From NCBI GenBank assembly GCA_964057225.1, contig CAXKVF010000084.1, positions 248,001 through 312,000 of the forward strand: a DNA stretch of 64,000 bases. The letters are read 5' to 3'. The translations under genes and the position numbers were made by a program. The stretch comes from Auanema rhodensis. Lineage: Eukaryota > Nematoda > Chromadorea > Rhabditida > Rhabditidae. This document shows, one piece after another, positions 40,801 through 55,261 of this stretch (the stretch's first letter is position 1; each line of letters begins with the position of its first letter). The notes below the pieces were generated by a model. The model worked only from the letters and a program-made list of their open reading frames with translations, was not told the origin of the DNA and did no database searches.

Positions 40801-41181
40801 CATAAATTAAAGTTCACGTAAATGTCAAAGTCATGGTTACCAAGAACCAATATCAATAAAAATTTGTTTTTAGACTAATATGGACATGGGGAATCTAATT
40901 TTGAAAACCGCATCTCTTTATCTTTCACGTGAAGCGAGTTACATACCAAGTGCACATCACGTGTACATTTAATTAGCATAAATTAAAGTTCACGTAAATT
41001 TCAAAGTCATGGTTACCATGCACCAATATCAATAAAAATTTGTTTTTAGACTAATATGGACATGGGGAATCTAATTTTGAAAACCGCATCTCTTTATCTT
41101 TCACGTGAAGCGAGTTACATACCAAGTGCACATCACGTGTACATTTAATTAGCATAAATTAAAGTTCACGTAAATTTCAAA
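37838..41181 (+). repeat. Large HOR copy b (19 monomers)
   Basis: It carries the same ordered marks as copy a (C85T at 37922, G74A at 38439, T14A at 38731, T90C at 38807, G81A at 39150, T139A at 39560), and copy c follows at 3344 bp. A local duplication repeats T139A/C18G/G81A 704 bp later (40264) and T171G with T14A at both 40120 and 40824, so four monomers were duplicated here. Confidence 0.82.
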
Positions 41182-44100
41182 GTCATGGTTACCATGAACC
41201 AATATCAATAAAAATTTGTTTTTAGACTAATATGGACATGGGGAATCTAATTTTGAAAACCGCATTTCTTTATCTTTCACGTGAAGCGAGTTACATATCA
41301 AGTGCACATCACGTGTACATTTAATTAGCATAAATTAAAGTTCACGTAAAATTCAAAGTCATGGTTACCATGAACCAATATCAATAAAAATTTGTTTTTA
41401 GACTAATATGGACATGGGGAATCTAATTTTGAAAACCGCATCTCTTTATCTTTCACGTGAAGCGAGTTACATACCAAGTGCACATCACGTGTACATTTAA
41501 TTAGCATAAATTAAAGTTCACGTAAATTTCAAAGTCATGGTTACCATGAACCAATATCAATAAAAATTTGTTTTTAGACTAATATGGACATGGGGAATCT
41601 AATTTTGAAAACCGCATCTCTTTATCTTTCACGTGAAGCGAGTTACATACCAAGTGCACATCACGTGTACATTTAATTAGCATAAATTAAAGTTCACGTA
41701 AATTTCAAAGTCATGGTTACCATGAACCAATATCAATAAAAATTTGTTTTTAGACTAATATGGACATGGGGAATCTAATTTTAAAAACCGCATCTCTTTA
41801 TCTTTCACGTGAAGCGAGTTACATACCAAGTGCACATCACGTGTACATTTAATTAGCATAAATTAAAGTTCACGTAAATTTCAAAGTCATGGTTACCATG
41901 CACCAATATCAATAAAAATTTGTTTTTAGACTAATATGGACATGGGGAATCTAATTTTGAAAACCGCATCTCTTTATCTTTCACGTGAAGCGAGTTACAT
42001 ACCAAGTGCACATCACGTGTACATTTAATTAGCATAAATTAAAGTTCACGTAAATTTCAAAGTCATGGTTACCAAGAACCAATATCAATAAAAATTTGTT
42101 TTTAGACTAATATGGACATGGGGAATCTAATTTTGAAAACCGCATCTCTTCATCTTTCACGTGAAGCGAGTTACATACCAAGTGCACATCACGTGTACAT
42201 TTAATTAGCATAAATTAAAGTTCACGTAAATTTCAAAGTCATGGTTACCATGCACCAATATCAATAAAAATTTGTTTTTAGACTAATATGGACATGGGGA
42301 ATCTAATTTTGAAAACCGCATCTCTTTATCTTTCACGTGAAGCGAGTTACATACCAAGTGCACATCACGTGTACATTTAATTAGCATAAATTAAAGTTCA
42401 CGTAAATTTCAAAGTCATGGTTACCATGCACCAATATCAATAAAAATTTGTTTTTAGACTAATATGGACATGGGGAATCTAATTTTGAAAACCACATCTC
42501 TTTATCTTTCACGTGAAGCGAGTTACATACCAAGTGCACATCACGTGTACATTTAATTAGCATAAATTAAAGTTCACGTAAATTTCAAAGTCATGGTTAC
42601 CATGAACCAATATCAATAAAAATTTGTTTTTAGACTAATATGGACATGGGGAATCTAATTTTGAAAACCGCATCTCTTTATCTTTCACGTGAAGCGAGTT
42701 ACATACCAAGTGCACATCACGTGTACATTTAATTAGCATAAATTAAAGTTCACGTAAATTTCAAAGTCATGGTTACCATGCACCAATATCAATAAAAATT
42801 TGTTTTTAGACTAATATGGACATGGGGAATCTAATTTTGAAAACCGCATCTCTTTATCTTTCACGTGAAGCGAGTTACATACCAAGTGCACATCACGTGT
42901 ACAATTAATTAGCATAAATTAAAGTTCACGTAAATTTCAAAGTCATGGTTACCATGAAGCAATATCAATAAAAATTTGTTTTTAGACTAATATGGACATG
43001 GGGAATCTAATTTTGAAAACCACATCTCTTTATCTTTCACGTGAAGCGAGTTACATACCAAGTGCACATCACGTGTACATTTAATTAGCATAAATTAAAG
43101 TTCACGTAAATTTCAAAGTCATGGTTACCATGAACCAATATCAATAAAAATTTGTTTTTAGACTAATATGGACATGGGGAATCTAATTTTGAAAACCGCA
43201 TCTCTTTATCTTTCACGTGAAGCGAGTTACATACCAAGTGCACATCACGTGTACATTTAATTAGCATAAATTAAAGTTCACGTAAATTTCAAAGTCATGG
43301 TTACCATGCACCAATATCAATAAAAATTTGTTTTTAGACTAATATGGACATGGGGAATCTAATTTTGAAAACCACATCTCTTTATCTTTCACGTGAAGCG
43401 AGTTACATACCAAGTGCACATCACGTGTACATTTAATTAGCATAAATTAAAGTTCACGTAAATTTCAAAGTCATGGTTACCATGAACCAATATCAATAAA
43501 AATTTGTTTTTAGACTAATATGGACATGGGGAATCTAATTTTGAAAACCGCATCTCTTTATCTTTCACGTGAAGCGAGTTACATACCAAGTGCACATCAC
43601 GTGTACATTTAATTAGCATAAATTAAAGTTCACGTAAATTTCAAAGTCATGGTTACCATGCACCAATATCAATAAAAATTTGTTTTTAGACTAATATGGA
43701 CATGGGGAATCTAATTTTGAAAACCGCATCTCTTTATCTTTCACGTGAAGCGAGTTACATACCAAGTGCACATCACGTGTACAATTAATTAGCATAAATT
43801 AAAGTTCACGTAAATTTCAAAGTCATGGTTACCATGAAGCAATATCAATAAAAATTTGTTTTTAGACTAATATGGACATGGGGAATCTAATTTTGAAAAC
43901 CACATCTCTTTATCTTTCACGTGAAGCGAGTTACATACCAAGTGCACATCACGTGTACATTTAATTAGCATAAATTAAAGTTCACGTAAATTTCAAAGTC
44001 ATGGTTACCATGAACCAATATCAATAAAAATTTGTTTTTAGACTAATATGGACATGGGGAATCTAATTTTGAAAACCGCATCTCTTTATCTTTCACGTGA

Positions 44101-45933
44101 AGCGAGTTACATACCAAGTGCACATCACGTGTACATTTAATTAGCATAAATTAAAGTTCACGTAAATTTCAAAGTCATGGTTACCATGAACTAATATCAA
44201 TAAAAATTTGTTTTTAGACTAATATGGACATGGGGAATCTAATTTTGAAAACCGCATCTCTTTATCTTTCACGTGAAGCGAGTTACATACCAAGTGCACA
44301 TCACGTGTACATTTAATTAGCATAAATTAAAGTTCACGTAAATTTCAAAGTCATGGTTACCATGAACCAATATCAATAAAAATTTGTTTTTAGACTAATA
44401 TGGACATGGGGAATCTAATTTTGAAAACCGCATCTCTTTATCTTTCACGTGAAGCGAGTTACATACCAAGTGCACATCACGTGTACATTTAATTAGCATA
44501 AATTAAAGTTCACGTAAATTTCAAAGTCATGGTTACCATGAACCAATATCAATAAAAATTTGTTTTTAGACTAATATGGACATGGGGAATCTAATTTTGA
44601 AAACCGCATCTCTTTATCTTTCACGTGAAGCGAGTTACATACCAAGTGCACATCACGTGTACATTTAATTAGCATAAATTAAAGTTCACGTAAATGTCAA
44701 AGTCATGGTTACCAAGAACCAATATCAATAAAAATTTGTTTTTAGACTAATATGGACATGGGGAATCTAATTTTGAAAACCGCATCTCTTTATCTTTCAC
44801 GTGAAGCGAGTTACATACCAAGTGCACATCACGTGTACATTTAATTAGCATAAATTAAAGTTCACGTAAATTTCAAAGTCATGGTTACCATGCACCAATA
44901 TCAATAAAAATTTGTTTTTAGACTAATATGGACATGGGGAATCTAATTTTGAAAACCGCATCTCTTTATCTTTCACGTGAAGCGAGTTACATACCAAGTG
45001 CACATCACGTGTACATTTAATTAGCATAAATTAAAGTTCACGTAAATTTCAAAGTCATGGTTACCATGCACCAATATCAATAAAAATTTGTTTTTAGACT
45101 AATATGGACATGGGGAATCTAATTTTGAAAACCGCATCTCTTTATCTTTCACGTGAAGCGAGTTACATACCAAGTGCACATCACGTGTACATTTAATTAG
45201 CATAAATTAAAGTTCACGTAAATTTCAAAGTCATGGTTACCATGAACCAATATCAATAAAAATTTGTTTTTAGACTAATATGGACATGGGGAATCTAATT
45301 TTGAAAACCGCATCTCTTCATCTTTCACGTGAAGCGAGTTACATACCAAGTGCACATCACGTGTACATTTAATTAGCATAAATTAAAGTTCACGTAAATT
45401 TCAAAGTCATGGTTACCATGCACCAATATCAATAAAAATTTGTTTTTAGACTAATATGGACATGGGGAATCTAATTTTGAAAACCGCATCTCTTTATCTT
45501 TCACGTGAAGCGAGTTACATACCAAGTGCACATCACGTGTACATTTAATTAGCATAAATTAAAGTTCACGTAAATTTCAAAGTCATGGTTACCATGCACC
45601 AATATCAATAAAAATTTGTTTTTAGACTAATATGGACATGGGGAATCTAATTTTGAAAACCGCATCTCTTTATCTTTCACGTGAAGCGAGTTACATACCA
45701 AGTGCACATCACGTGTACATTTAATTAGCATAAATTAAAGTTCACGTAAATTTCAAAGTCATGGTTACCATGAACCAATATCAATAAAAATTTGTTTTTA
45801 GACTAATATGGACATGGGGAATCTAATTTTGAAAACCGCATCTCTTCATCTTTCACGTGAAGCGAGTTACATACCAAGTGCACATCACGTGTACATTTAA
45901 TTAGCATAAATTAAAGTTCACGTATATTTCAAA
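41182..45933 (+). repeat. Large HOR copy c (27 monomers)
   Basis: Starts with the C85T/C117T/T170A monomer as in copies a and b, then G74A (41783), T14A (42075), T90C, G81A and T139A (42904). A 5-monomer internal duplication repeats T139A, C18G and G81A 880 bp later (43784). C19T (GAACT, 44192), T171G (44696) and T90C (45316 region and 45847) follow. From 41710 to 45933 it corresponds to 46814-51037. Confidence 0.85.
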
Positions 45934-46813
45934 GTCATGGTTACCATGAACTAATATCAATAAAAATTTGTTTTTAGACTAATATGGACATGGGGAATCT
46001 AATTTTGAAAACCGCATCTCTTTATCTTTCACGTGAAGCGAGTTACATACCAAGTGCACATCACGTGTACATTTAATTAGCATAAATTAAAGTTCACGTA
46101 TATTTCAAAGTCATGGTTACCATGAACCAATATCAATAAAAATTTGTTTTTAGACTAATATGGACATGGGGAATCTAATTTTGAAAACCGCATCTCTTTA
46201 TCTTTCACGTGAAGCGAGTTACATACCAAGTGCACATCACGTGTACATTTAATTAGCATAAATTAAAGTTCACGTATATTTCAAAGTCATGGTTACCATG
46301 AACTAATATCAATAAAAATTTGTTTTTAGACTAATATGGACATGGGGAATCTAATTTTGAAAACCGCATCTCTTCATCTTTCACGTGAAGCGAGTTACAT
46401 ACCAAGTGCACATCACGTGTACATTTAATTAGCATAAATTAAAGTTCACGTATATTTCAAAGTCATGGTTACCATGAACTAATATCAATAAAAATTTGTT
46501 TTTAGACTAATATGGACATGGGGAATCTAATTTTGAAAACCGCATCTCTTTATCTTTCACGTGAAGCGAGTTACATACCAAGTGCACATCACGTGTACAT
46601 TTAATTAGCATAAATTAAAGTTCACGTAAATTTCAAAGTCATGGTTACCATGAACCAATATCAATAAAAATTTGTTTTTAGACTAATATGGACATGGGGA
46701 ATCTAATTTTGAAAACCGCATCTCTTTATCTTTCACGTGAAGCGAGTTACATACCAAGTGCACATCACGTGTACATTTAATTAGCATAAATTAAAGTTCA
46801 CGTATATTTCAAA
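45934..46813 (+). repeat. Local expansion of A168T monomers
   Basis: These five monomers separate the two long copies c and d. A168T (CACGTATATTTC) occurs at 45925, 46101, 46277, 46453 and 46805, and C19T (GAACTAATATC) accompanies several of them. The mostly one-monomer spacing suggests single-unit slippage or unequal exchange rather than HOR-scale copying. The same two marks are linked again near 51.38, 53.32, 56.80, 58.52 and 60.42 kb. Confidence 0.8.
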
Positions 46814-49800
46814 GTCATGGTTACCATGAACCAATATCAATAAAAATTTGTTTTTAGACTAATATGGACATGGGGAATCTAATTTTAAAAACCGCATCTC
46901 TTTATCTTTCACGTGAAGCGAGTTACATACCAAGTGCACATCACGTGTACATTTAATTAGCATAAATTAAAGTTCACGTAAATTTCAAAGTCATGGTTAC
47001 CATGCACCAATATCAATAAAAATTTGTTTTTAGACTAATATGGACATGGGGAATCTAATTTTGAAAACCGCATCTCTTTATCTTTCACGTGAAGCGAGTT
47101 ACATACCAAGTGCACATCACGTGTACATTTAATTAGCATAAATTAAAGTTCACGTAAATTTCAAAGTCATGGTTACCAAGAACCAATATCAATAAAAATT
47201 TGTTTTTAGACTAATATGGACATGGGGAATCTAATTTTGAAAACCGCATCTCTTCATCTTTCACGTGAAGCGAGTTACATACCAAGTGCACATCACGTGT
47301 ACATTTAATTAGCATAAATTAAAGTTCACGTAAATTTCAAAGTCATGGTTACCATGCACCAATATCAATAAAAATTTGTTTTTAGACTAATATGGACATG
47401 GGGAATCTAATTTTGAAAACCGCATCTCTTTATCTTTCACGTGAAGCGAGTTACATACCAAGTGCACATCACGTGTACATTTAATTAGCATAAATTAAAG
47501 TTCACGTAAATTTCAAAGTCATGGTTACCATGCACCAATATCAATAAAAATTTGTTTTTAGACTAATATGGACATGGGGAATCTAATTTTGAAAACCACA
47601 TCTCTTTATCTTTCACGTGAAGCGAGTTACATACCAAGTGCACATCACGTGTACATTTAATTAGCATAAATTAAAGTTCACGTAAATTTCAAAGTCATGG
47701 TTACCATGAACCAATATCAATAAAAATTTGTTTTTAGACTAATATGGACATGGGGAATCTAATTTTGAAAACCGCATCTCTTTATCTTTCACGTGAAGCG
47801 AGTTACATACCAAGTGCACATCACGTGTACATTTAATTAGCATAAATTAAAGTTCACGTAAATTTCAAAGTCATGGTTACCATGCACCAATATCAATAAA
47901 AATTTGTTTTTAGACTAATATGGACATGGGGAATCTAATTTTGAAAACCGCATCTCTTTATCTTTCACGTGAAGCGAGTTACATACCAAGTGCACATCAC
48001 GTGTACAATTAATTAGCATAAATTAAAGTTCACGTAAATTTCAAAGTCATGGTTACCATGAAGCAATATCAATAAAAATTTGTTTTTAGACTAATATGGA
48101 CATGGGGAATCTAATTTTGAAAACCACATCTCTTTATCTTTCACGTGAAGCGAGTTACATACCAAGTGCACATCACGTGTACATTTAATTAGCATAAATT
48201 AAAGTTCACGTAAATTTCAAAGTCATGGTTACCATGAACCAATATCAATAAAAATTTGTTTTTAGACTAATATGGACATGGGGAATCTAATTTTGAAAAC
48301 CGCATCTCTTTATCTTTCACGTGAAGCGAGTTACATACCAAGTGCACATCACGTGTACATTTAATTAGCATAAATTAAAGTTCACGTAAATTTCAAAGTC
48401 ATGGTTACCATGCACCAATATCAATAAAAATTTGTTTTTAGACTAATATGGACATGGGGAATCTAATTTTGAAAACCACATCTCTTTATCTTTCACGTGA
48501 AGCGAGTTACATACCAAGTGCACATCACGTGTACATTTAATTAGCATAAATTAAAGTTCACGTAAATTTCAAAGTCATGGTTACCATGAACCAATATCAA
48601 TAAAAATTTGTTTTTAGACTAATATGGACATGGGGAATCTAATTTTGAAAACCGCATCTCTTTATCTTTCACGTGAAGCGAGTTACATACCAAGTGCACA
48701 TCACGTGTACATTTAATTAGCATAAATTAAAGTTCACGTAAATTTCAAAGTCATGGTTACCATGCACCAATATCAATAAAAATTTGTTTTTAGACTAATA
48801 TGGACATGGGGAATCTAATTTTGAAAACCGCATCTCTTTATCTTTCACGTGAAGCGAGTTACATACCAAGTGCACATCACGTGTACAATTAATTAGCATA
48901 AATTAAAGTTCACGTAAATTTCAAAGTCATGGTTACCATGAAGCAATATCAATAAAAATTTGTTTTTAGACTAATATGGACATGGGGAATCTAATTTTGA
49001 AAACCACATCTCTTTATCTTTCACGTGAAGCGAGTTACATACCAAGTGCACATCACGTGTACATTTAATTAGCATAAATTAAAGTTCACGTAAATTTCAA
49101 AGTCATGGTTACCATGAACCAATATCAATAAAAATTTGTTTTTAGACTAATATGGACATGGGGAATCTAATTTTGAAAACCGCATCTCTTTATCTTTCAC
49201 GTGAAGCGAGTTACATACCAAGTGCACATCACGTGTACATTTAATTAGCATAAATTAAAGTTCACGTAAATTTCAAAGTCATGGTTACCATGAACTAATA
49301 TCAATAAAAATTTGTTTTTAGACTAATATGGACATGGGGAATCTAATTTTGAAAACCGCATCTCTTTATCTTTCACGTGAAGCGAGTTACATACCAAGTG
49401 CACATCACGTGTACATTTAATTAGCATAAATTAAAGTTCACGTAAATTTCAAAGTCATGGTTACCATGAACCAATATCAATAAAAATTTGTTTTTAGACT
49501 AATATGGACATGGGGAATCTAATTTTGAAAACCGCATCTCTTTATCTTTCACGTGAAGCGAGTTACATACCAAGTGCACATCACGTGTACATTTAATTAG
49601 CATAAATTAAAGTTCACGTAAATTTCAAAGTCATGGTTACCATGAACCAATATCAATAAAAATTTGTTTTTAGACTAATATGGACATGGGGAATCTAATT
49701 TTGAAAACCGCATCTCTTTATCTTTCACGTGAAGCGAGTTACATACCAAGTGCACATCACGTGTACATTTAATTAGCATAAATTAAAGTTCACGTAAATG

Positions 49801-51037
49801 TCAAAGTCATGGTTACCAAGAACCAATATCAATAAAAATTTGTTTTTAGACTAATATGGACATGGGGAATCTAATTTTGAAAACCGCATCTCTTTATCTT
49901 TCACGTGAAGCGAGTTACATACCAAGTGCACATCACGTGTACATTTAATTAGCATAAATTAAAGTTCACGTAAATTTCAAAGTCATGGTTACCATGCACC
50001 AATATCAATAAAAATTTGTTTTTAGACTAATATGGACATGGGGAATCTAATTTTGAAAACCGCATCTCTTTATCTTTCACGTGAAGCGAGTTACATACCA
50101 AGTGCACATCACGTGTACATTTAATTAGCATAAATTAAAGTTCACGTAAATTTCAAAGTCATGGTTACCATGCACCAATATCAATAAAAATTTGTTTTTA
50201 GACTAATATGGACATGGGGAATCTAATTTTGAAAACCGCATCTCTTTATCTTTCACGTGAAGCGAGTTACATACCAAGTGCACATCACGTGTACATTTAA
50301 TTAGCATAAATTAAAGTTCACGTAAATTTCAAAGTCATGGTTACCATGAACCAATATCAATAAAAATTTGTTTTTAGACTAATATGGACATGGGGAATCT
50401 AATTTTGAAAACCGCATCTCTTCATCTTTCACGTGAAGCGAGTTACATACCAAGTGCACATCACGTGTACATTTAATTAGCATAAATTAAAGTTCACGTA
50501 AATTTCAAAGTCATGGTTACCATGCACCAATATCAATAAAAATTTGTTTTTAGACTAATATGGACATGGGGAATCTAATTTTGAAAACCGCATCTCTTTA
50601 TCTTTCACGTGAAGCGAGTTACATACCAAGTGCACATCACGTGTACATTTAATTAGCATAAATTAAAGTTCACGTAAATTTCAAAGTCATGGTTACCATG
50701 CACCAATATCAATAAAAATTTGTTTTTAGACTAATATGGACATGGGGAATCTAATTTTGAAAACCGCATCTCTTTATCTTTCACGTGAAGCGAGTTACAT
50801 ACCAAGTGCACATCACGTGTACATTTAATTAGCATAAATTAAAGTTCACGTAAATTTCAAAGTCATGGTTACCATGAACCAATATCAATAAAAATTTGTT
50901 TTTAGACTAATATGGACATGGGGAATCTAATTTTGAAAACCGCATCTCTTCATCTTTCACGTGAAGCGAGTTACATACCAAGTGCACATCACGTGTACAT
51001 TTAATTAGCATAAATTAAAGTTCACGTAAATTTCAAA
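46814..51037 (+). repeat. Large HOR copy d (24 monomers)
   Basis: All the marks of 41710-45933 recur here at a constant 5104 bp (29 monomers): G74A 46887, T14A 47179, T139A 48008 and 48888, C19T 49296, T171G 49800, T90C 50951. I found no indel between the copies and only one clear difference, at the end (A168T at 45925 against A at 51029). It lacks the three leading monomers (C85T type) of copies a-c. Confidence 0.88.
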
Positions 51038-51741
51038 GTCATGGTTACCATGAAGCAATATTAATAAAAATTTGTTTTTAGACTAATATGGACATGGGGA
51101 ATCTAATTTTGAAAACCACATCTCTTTATCTTTCACGTGAAGCGAGTTACATACCAAGTGCACATCACGTGTACATTTAATTAGCATAAATTAAAGTTCA
51201 CGTAAATTTCAAAGTCATGGTTACCATGAACCAATATCAATAAAAATTTGTTTTTAGACTAATATGGACATGGGGAATCTAATTTTGAAAACCGCATCTC
51301 TTCATCTTTCACGTGAAGCGAGTTACATACCAAGTGCACATCACGTGTACATTTAATTAGCATAAATTAAAGTTCACGTATATTTCAAAGTCATGGTTAC
51401 CATGAACTAATATCAATAAAAATTTGTTTTTAGACTAATATGGACATGGGGAATCTAATTTTGAAAACCGCATCTCTTTATCTTTCACGTGAAGCGAGTT
51501 ACATACCAAGTGCACATCACGTGTACATTTAATTAGCATAAATTAAAGTTCACGTAAATTTCAAAGTCATGGTTACCATGAACCAATATCAATAAAAATT
51601 TGTTTTTAGACTAATATGGACATGGGGAATCTAATTTTGAAAACCGCATCTCTTTATCTTTCACGTGAAGCGAGTTACATACCAAGTGCACATCACGTGT
51701 ACATTTAATTAGCATAAATTAAAGTTCACGTAAATTTCAAA

Positions 51742-53149
51742 GTCATGGTTACCATGATGCAATATCAATAAAAATTTGTTTTTAGACTAATACGGACATG
51801 GGGAATCTAATTTTGAAAACCGCATCTCTTTATCTTTCACGTGAAGCGAGTTACATACCAAGTGCACATCACGTGTACATTTAATTAGCATAAATTAAAG
51901 TTCACGTAAATTTCAAAGTCATGGTTACCATGCACCAATATCAATAAAAATTTGTTTTTAGACTAATATGGACATGGGGAATCTAATTTTGAAAACCGCA
52001 TCTCTTTATCTTTCACGTGAAGCGAGTTACATACCAAGTGCACATCACGTGTACAATTAATTAGCATGAATTAAAGTTCACGTAAATTTCAAAGTCATGG
52101 TTACCATGAAGCAATATCAATAAAAATTTGTTTTTAGACTAATATGGACATGGGGAATCTAATTTTGAAAACCGCATTTCTTTATCTTTCACGTGAAGCG
52201 AGTTACATACCAAGTGCACATCACGTGTACATTTAATTAGCATAAATTAAAGTTCACGTAAATTTCAAAGTCATGGTTACCATGAAGCAATATCAATAAA
52301 AATTTGTTTTTAGACTAATATGGACATGGGGAATCTAATTTTGAAAACCGCATCTCTTTATCTTTCATGTGAAGCGAGTTACATACCAAGTGCACATCAC
52401 GTGTACATTTAATTAGCATAAATTAAAGTTCACGTAAATTTCAAAGTCATGGTTACCATGATGCAATATCAATAAAAATTTGTTTTTAGACTAATACGGA
52501 CATGGGGAATCTAATTTTGAAAACCGCATCTCTTTATCTTTCACGTGAAGCGAGTTACATACCAAGTGCACATCACGTGTACATTTAATTAGCATAAATT
52601 AAAGTTCACGTAAATTTCAAAGTCATGGTTACCATGCACCAATATCAATAAAAATTTGTTTTTAGACTAATATGGACATGGGGAATCTAATTTTGAAAAC
52701 CGCATCTCTTTATCTTTCACGTGAAGCGAGTTACATACCAAGTGCACATCACGTGTACAATTAATTAGCATGAATTAAAGTTCACGTAAATTTCAAAGTC
52801 ATGGTTACCATGAAGCAATATCAATAAAAATTTGTTTTTAGACTAATATGGACATGGGGAATCTAATTTTGAAAACCGCATTTCTTTATCTTTCACGTGA
52901 AGCGAGTTACATACCAAGTGCACATCACGTGTACATTTAATTAGCATAAATTAAAGTTCACGTAAAATTCAAAGTCATGGTTACCATGAACCAATATCAA
53001 TAAAAATTTGTTTTTAGACTAAAATGGACATGGGGAATCTAATTTTGAAAACCGCATCTCTTTATCTTTCACGTGAAGCGAGTTACATACCAAGTGCACA
53101 TCACGTGTACATTTAATTAGCATTAATTAAAGTTCACGTAAATTTCAAA
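51742..53149 (+). repeat. 4-mer duplication
   Basis: GATGC (A17T, C18G) with TACGGAC (T52C) occurs in the monomers at 51742 and 52446, 704 bp apart. Each is followed by a GCACC monomer with T139A and A151G (CATGAATT) and then a GAAGC monomer with C85T. The fourth monomers differ: the first has CATGTG, the second has AAAATGG and CATTAATT. So three of four monomers are shared. Confidence 0.82.
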
Positions 53150-53853
53150 GTCATGGTTACCATGAACCAATATCAATAAAAATTTGTTTTTAGACTAATA
53201 TGGACATGGGGAATCTAATTTTGAAAACCGCATCTCTTTATCTTTCACGTGAAGCGAGTTACATACCAAGTGCACATCACGTGTACATTTAATTAGCATA
53301 AATTAAAGTTCACGTATATTTCAAAGTCATGGTTACCATGAACTAATATCAATAAAAATTTGTTTTTAGACTAATATGGACATGGGGAATCTAATTTTGA
53401 AAACCGCATCTCTTTATCTTTCACGTGAAGCGAGTTACATACCAAGTGCACATCACGTGTACATTTAATTAGCATAAATTAAAGTTCACGTAAATTTCAA
53501 AGTCATGGTTACCATGAACCAATATCAATAAAAATTTGTTTTTAGACTAATATGGACATGGGGAATCTAATTTTGAAAACCGCATCTCTTTATCTTTCAC
53601 GTGAAGCGAGTTACATACCAAGTGCACATCACGTGTACATTTAATTAGCATAAATTAAAGTTCACGTAAATTTCAAAGTCATGGTTACCATGCACCAATA
53701 TCAATAAAAATTTGTTTTTAGACTAATATGGACATGGGGAATCTAATTTTGAAAACCGCATCTCTTTTTCTTTCACGTGAAGCGAGTTACATACCAAGTG
53801 CACATCACGTGTACATTTAATTAGCATAAATTAAAGTTCACGTAAATTTCAAA

Positions 53854-54557
53854 GTCATGGTTACCATGCACCAATATCAATAAAAATTTGTTTTTAGACT
53901 AATATGGACATGGGGAATCTAATTTTGAAAACCGCATCTCTTTATCTTTCACGTGAAGCGAGTTACATACCAAGTGCACATCACGTGTACAATTAATTAG
54001 CATTAATTAAAGTTCACGTAAATTTCAAAGTCATGGTTACCATGAAGCAATATCAATAAAAATTTGTTTTTAGACTAATATGGACATGGGGAATCTAATT
54101 TTGAAAACCACATCTCTTTATCTTTCACGTGAAGCGAGTTACATACCAAGTGCACATCACGTGTATATTTAATTAGCATAAATTAAAGTTCACGTAAATT
54201 TCAAAGTCATGGTTACCATGAACCAATATCAATAAAAATTTGTTTTTAGACTAATATGGACATGGGGAATCTAATTTTGAAAACCGCATCTCTTTATCTT
54301 TCACGTGAAGCGAGTTACATACCAAGTGCACATCACGTGTACAATTAATTAGCATTAATTAAAGTTCACGTAAATTTCAAAGTCATGGTTACCATGAAGC
54401 AATATCAATAAAAATTTGTTTTTAGACTAATATGGACATGGGGAATCTAATTTTGAAAACCACATCTCTTTATCTTTCACGTGAAGCGAGTTACATACCA
54501 AGTGCACATCACGTGTATATTTAATTAGCATAAATTAAAGTTCACGTAAATTTCAAA
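53854..54557 (+). repeat. Dimer duplication (2 x 352 bp)
   Basis: The monomer with T139A plus A151T (ACAATTAATTAGCATTAATT) is followed by one with C18G, G81A (CCACATC) and C137T (GTGTATATTT). The pair occurs twice at a 352-bp spacing (53854 and 54206). The T139A, then C18G/G81A linkage across the monomer boundary is the same as in the large HOR family at 36-49 kb. Confidence 0.82.
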
Positions 54558-55261
54558 GTCATGGTTACCATGAACCAATATCAATAAAAATTTGTTTTTA
54601 GACTAATATGGACATGGGGAATCTAATTTTGAAAACCGCATCTCTTTATCTTTCACGTGAAGCGAGTTACATACCAAGTGCACATCACGTGTACATTTAA
54701 TTAGCATAAATTAAAGTTCACGTAAATTTCAAAGTCATGGTTACCATGCACCAATATCAATAAAAATTTGTTTTTAGACTAATATGGACATGGGGAATCT
54801 AATTTTGAAAACCGCATCTCTTTATCTTTCACGTGAAGCGAGTTACATACCAAGTGCACATCACGTGTACAATTAATTAGCATAAATTAAAGTTCACGTA
54901 AATTTCAAAGTCATGGTTACCATGAAGCAATATCAATAAAAATTTGTTTTTAGACTAATATGGACATGGGGAATCTAATTTTGAAAACCACATCTCTTTA
55001 TCTTTCACGTGAAGCGAGTTACATACCAAGTGCACATCACGTGTACATTTAATTAGCATAAATTAAAGTTCACGTAAATTTCAAAGTCATGGTTACCATG
55101 AACCAATATCAATAAAAATTTGTTTTTAGACTAATATGGACATGGGGAATCTAATTTTGAAAACCGCATCTCTTTATCTTTCACGTGAAGCGAGTTACAT
55201 ACCAAGTGCACATCACGTGTACATTTAATTAGCATAAATTAAAGTTCACGTAAATTTCAAA

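Noticed and set aside
41710-51037. Near-identical blocks as assembly artefacts
   Set aside because: This cannot be excluded from sequence alone, but private differences between copies (A168T at 45925, the extra monomer 58704-58879, 57033, 57979, 59260) argue that at least the distinguishable copies are real.
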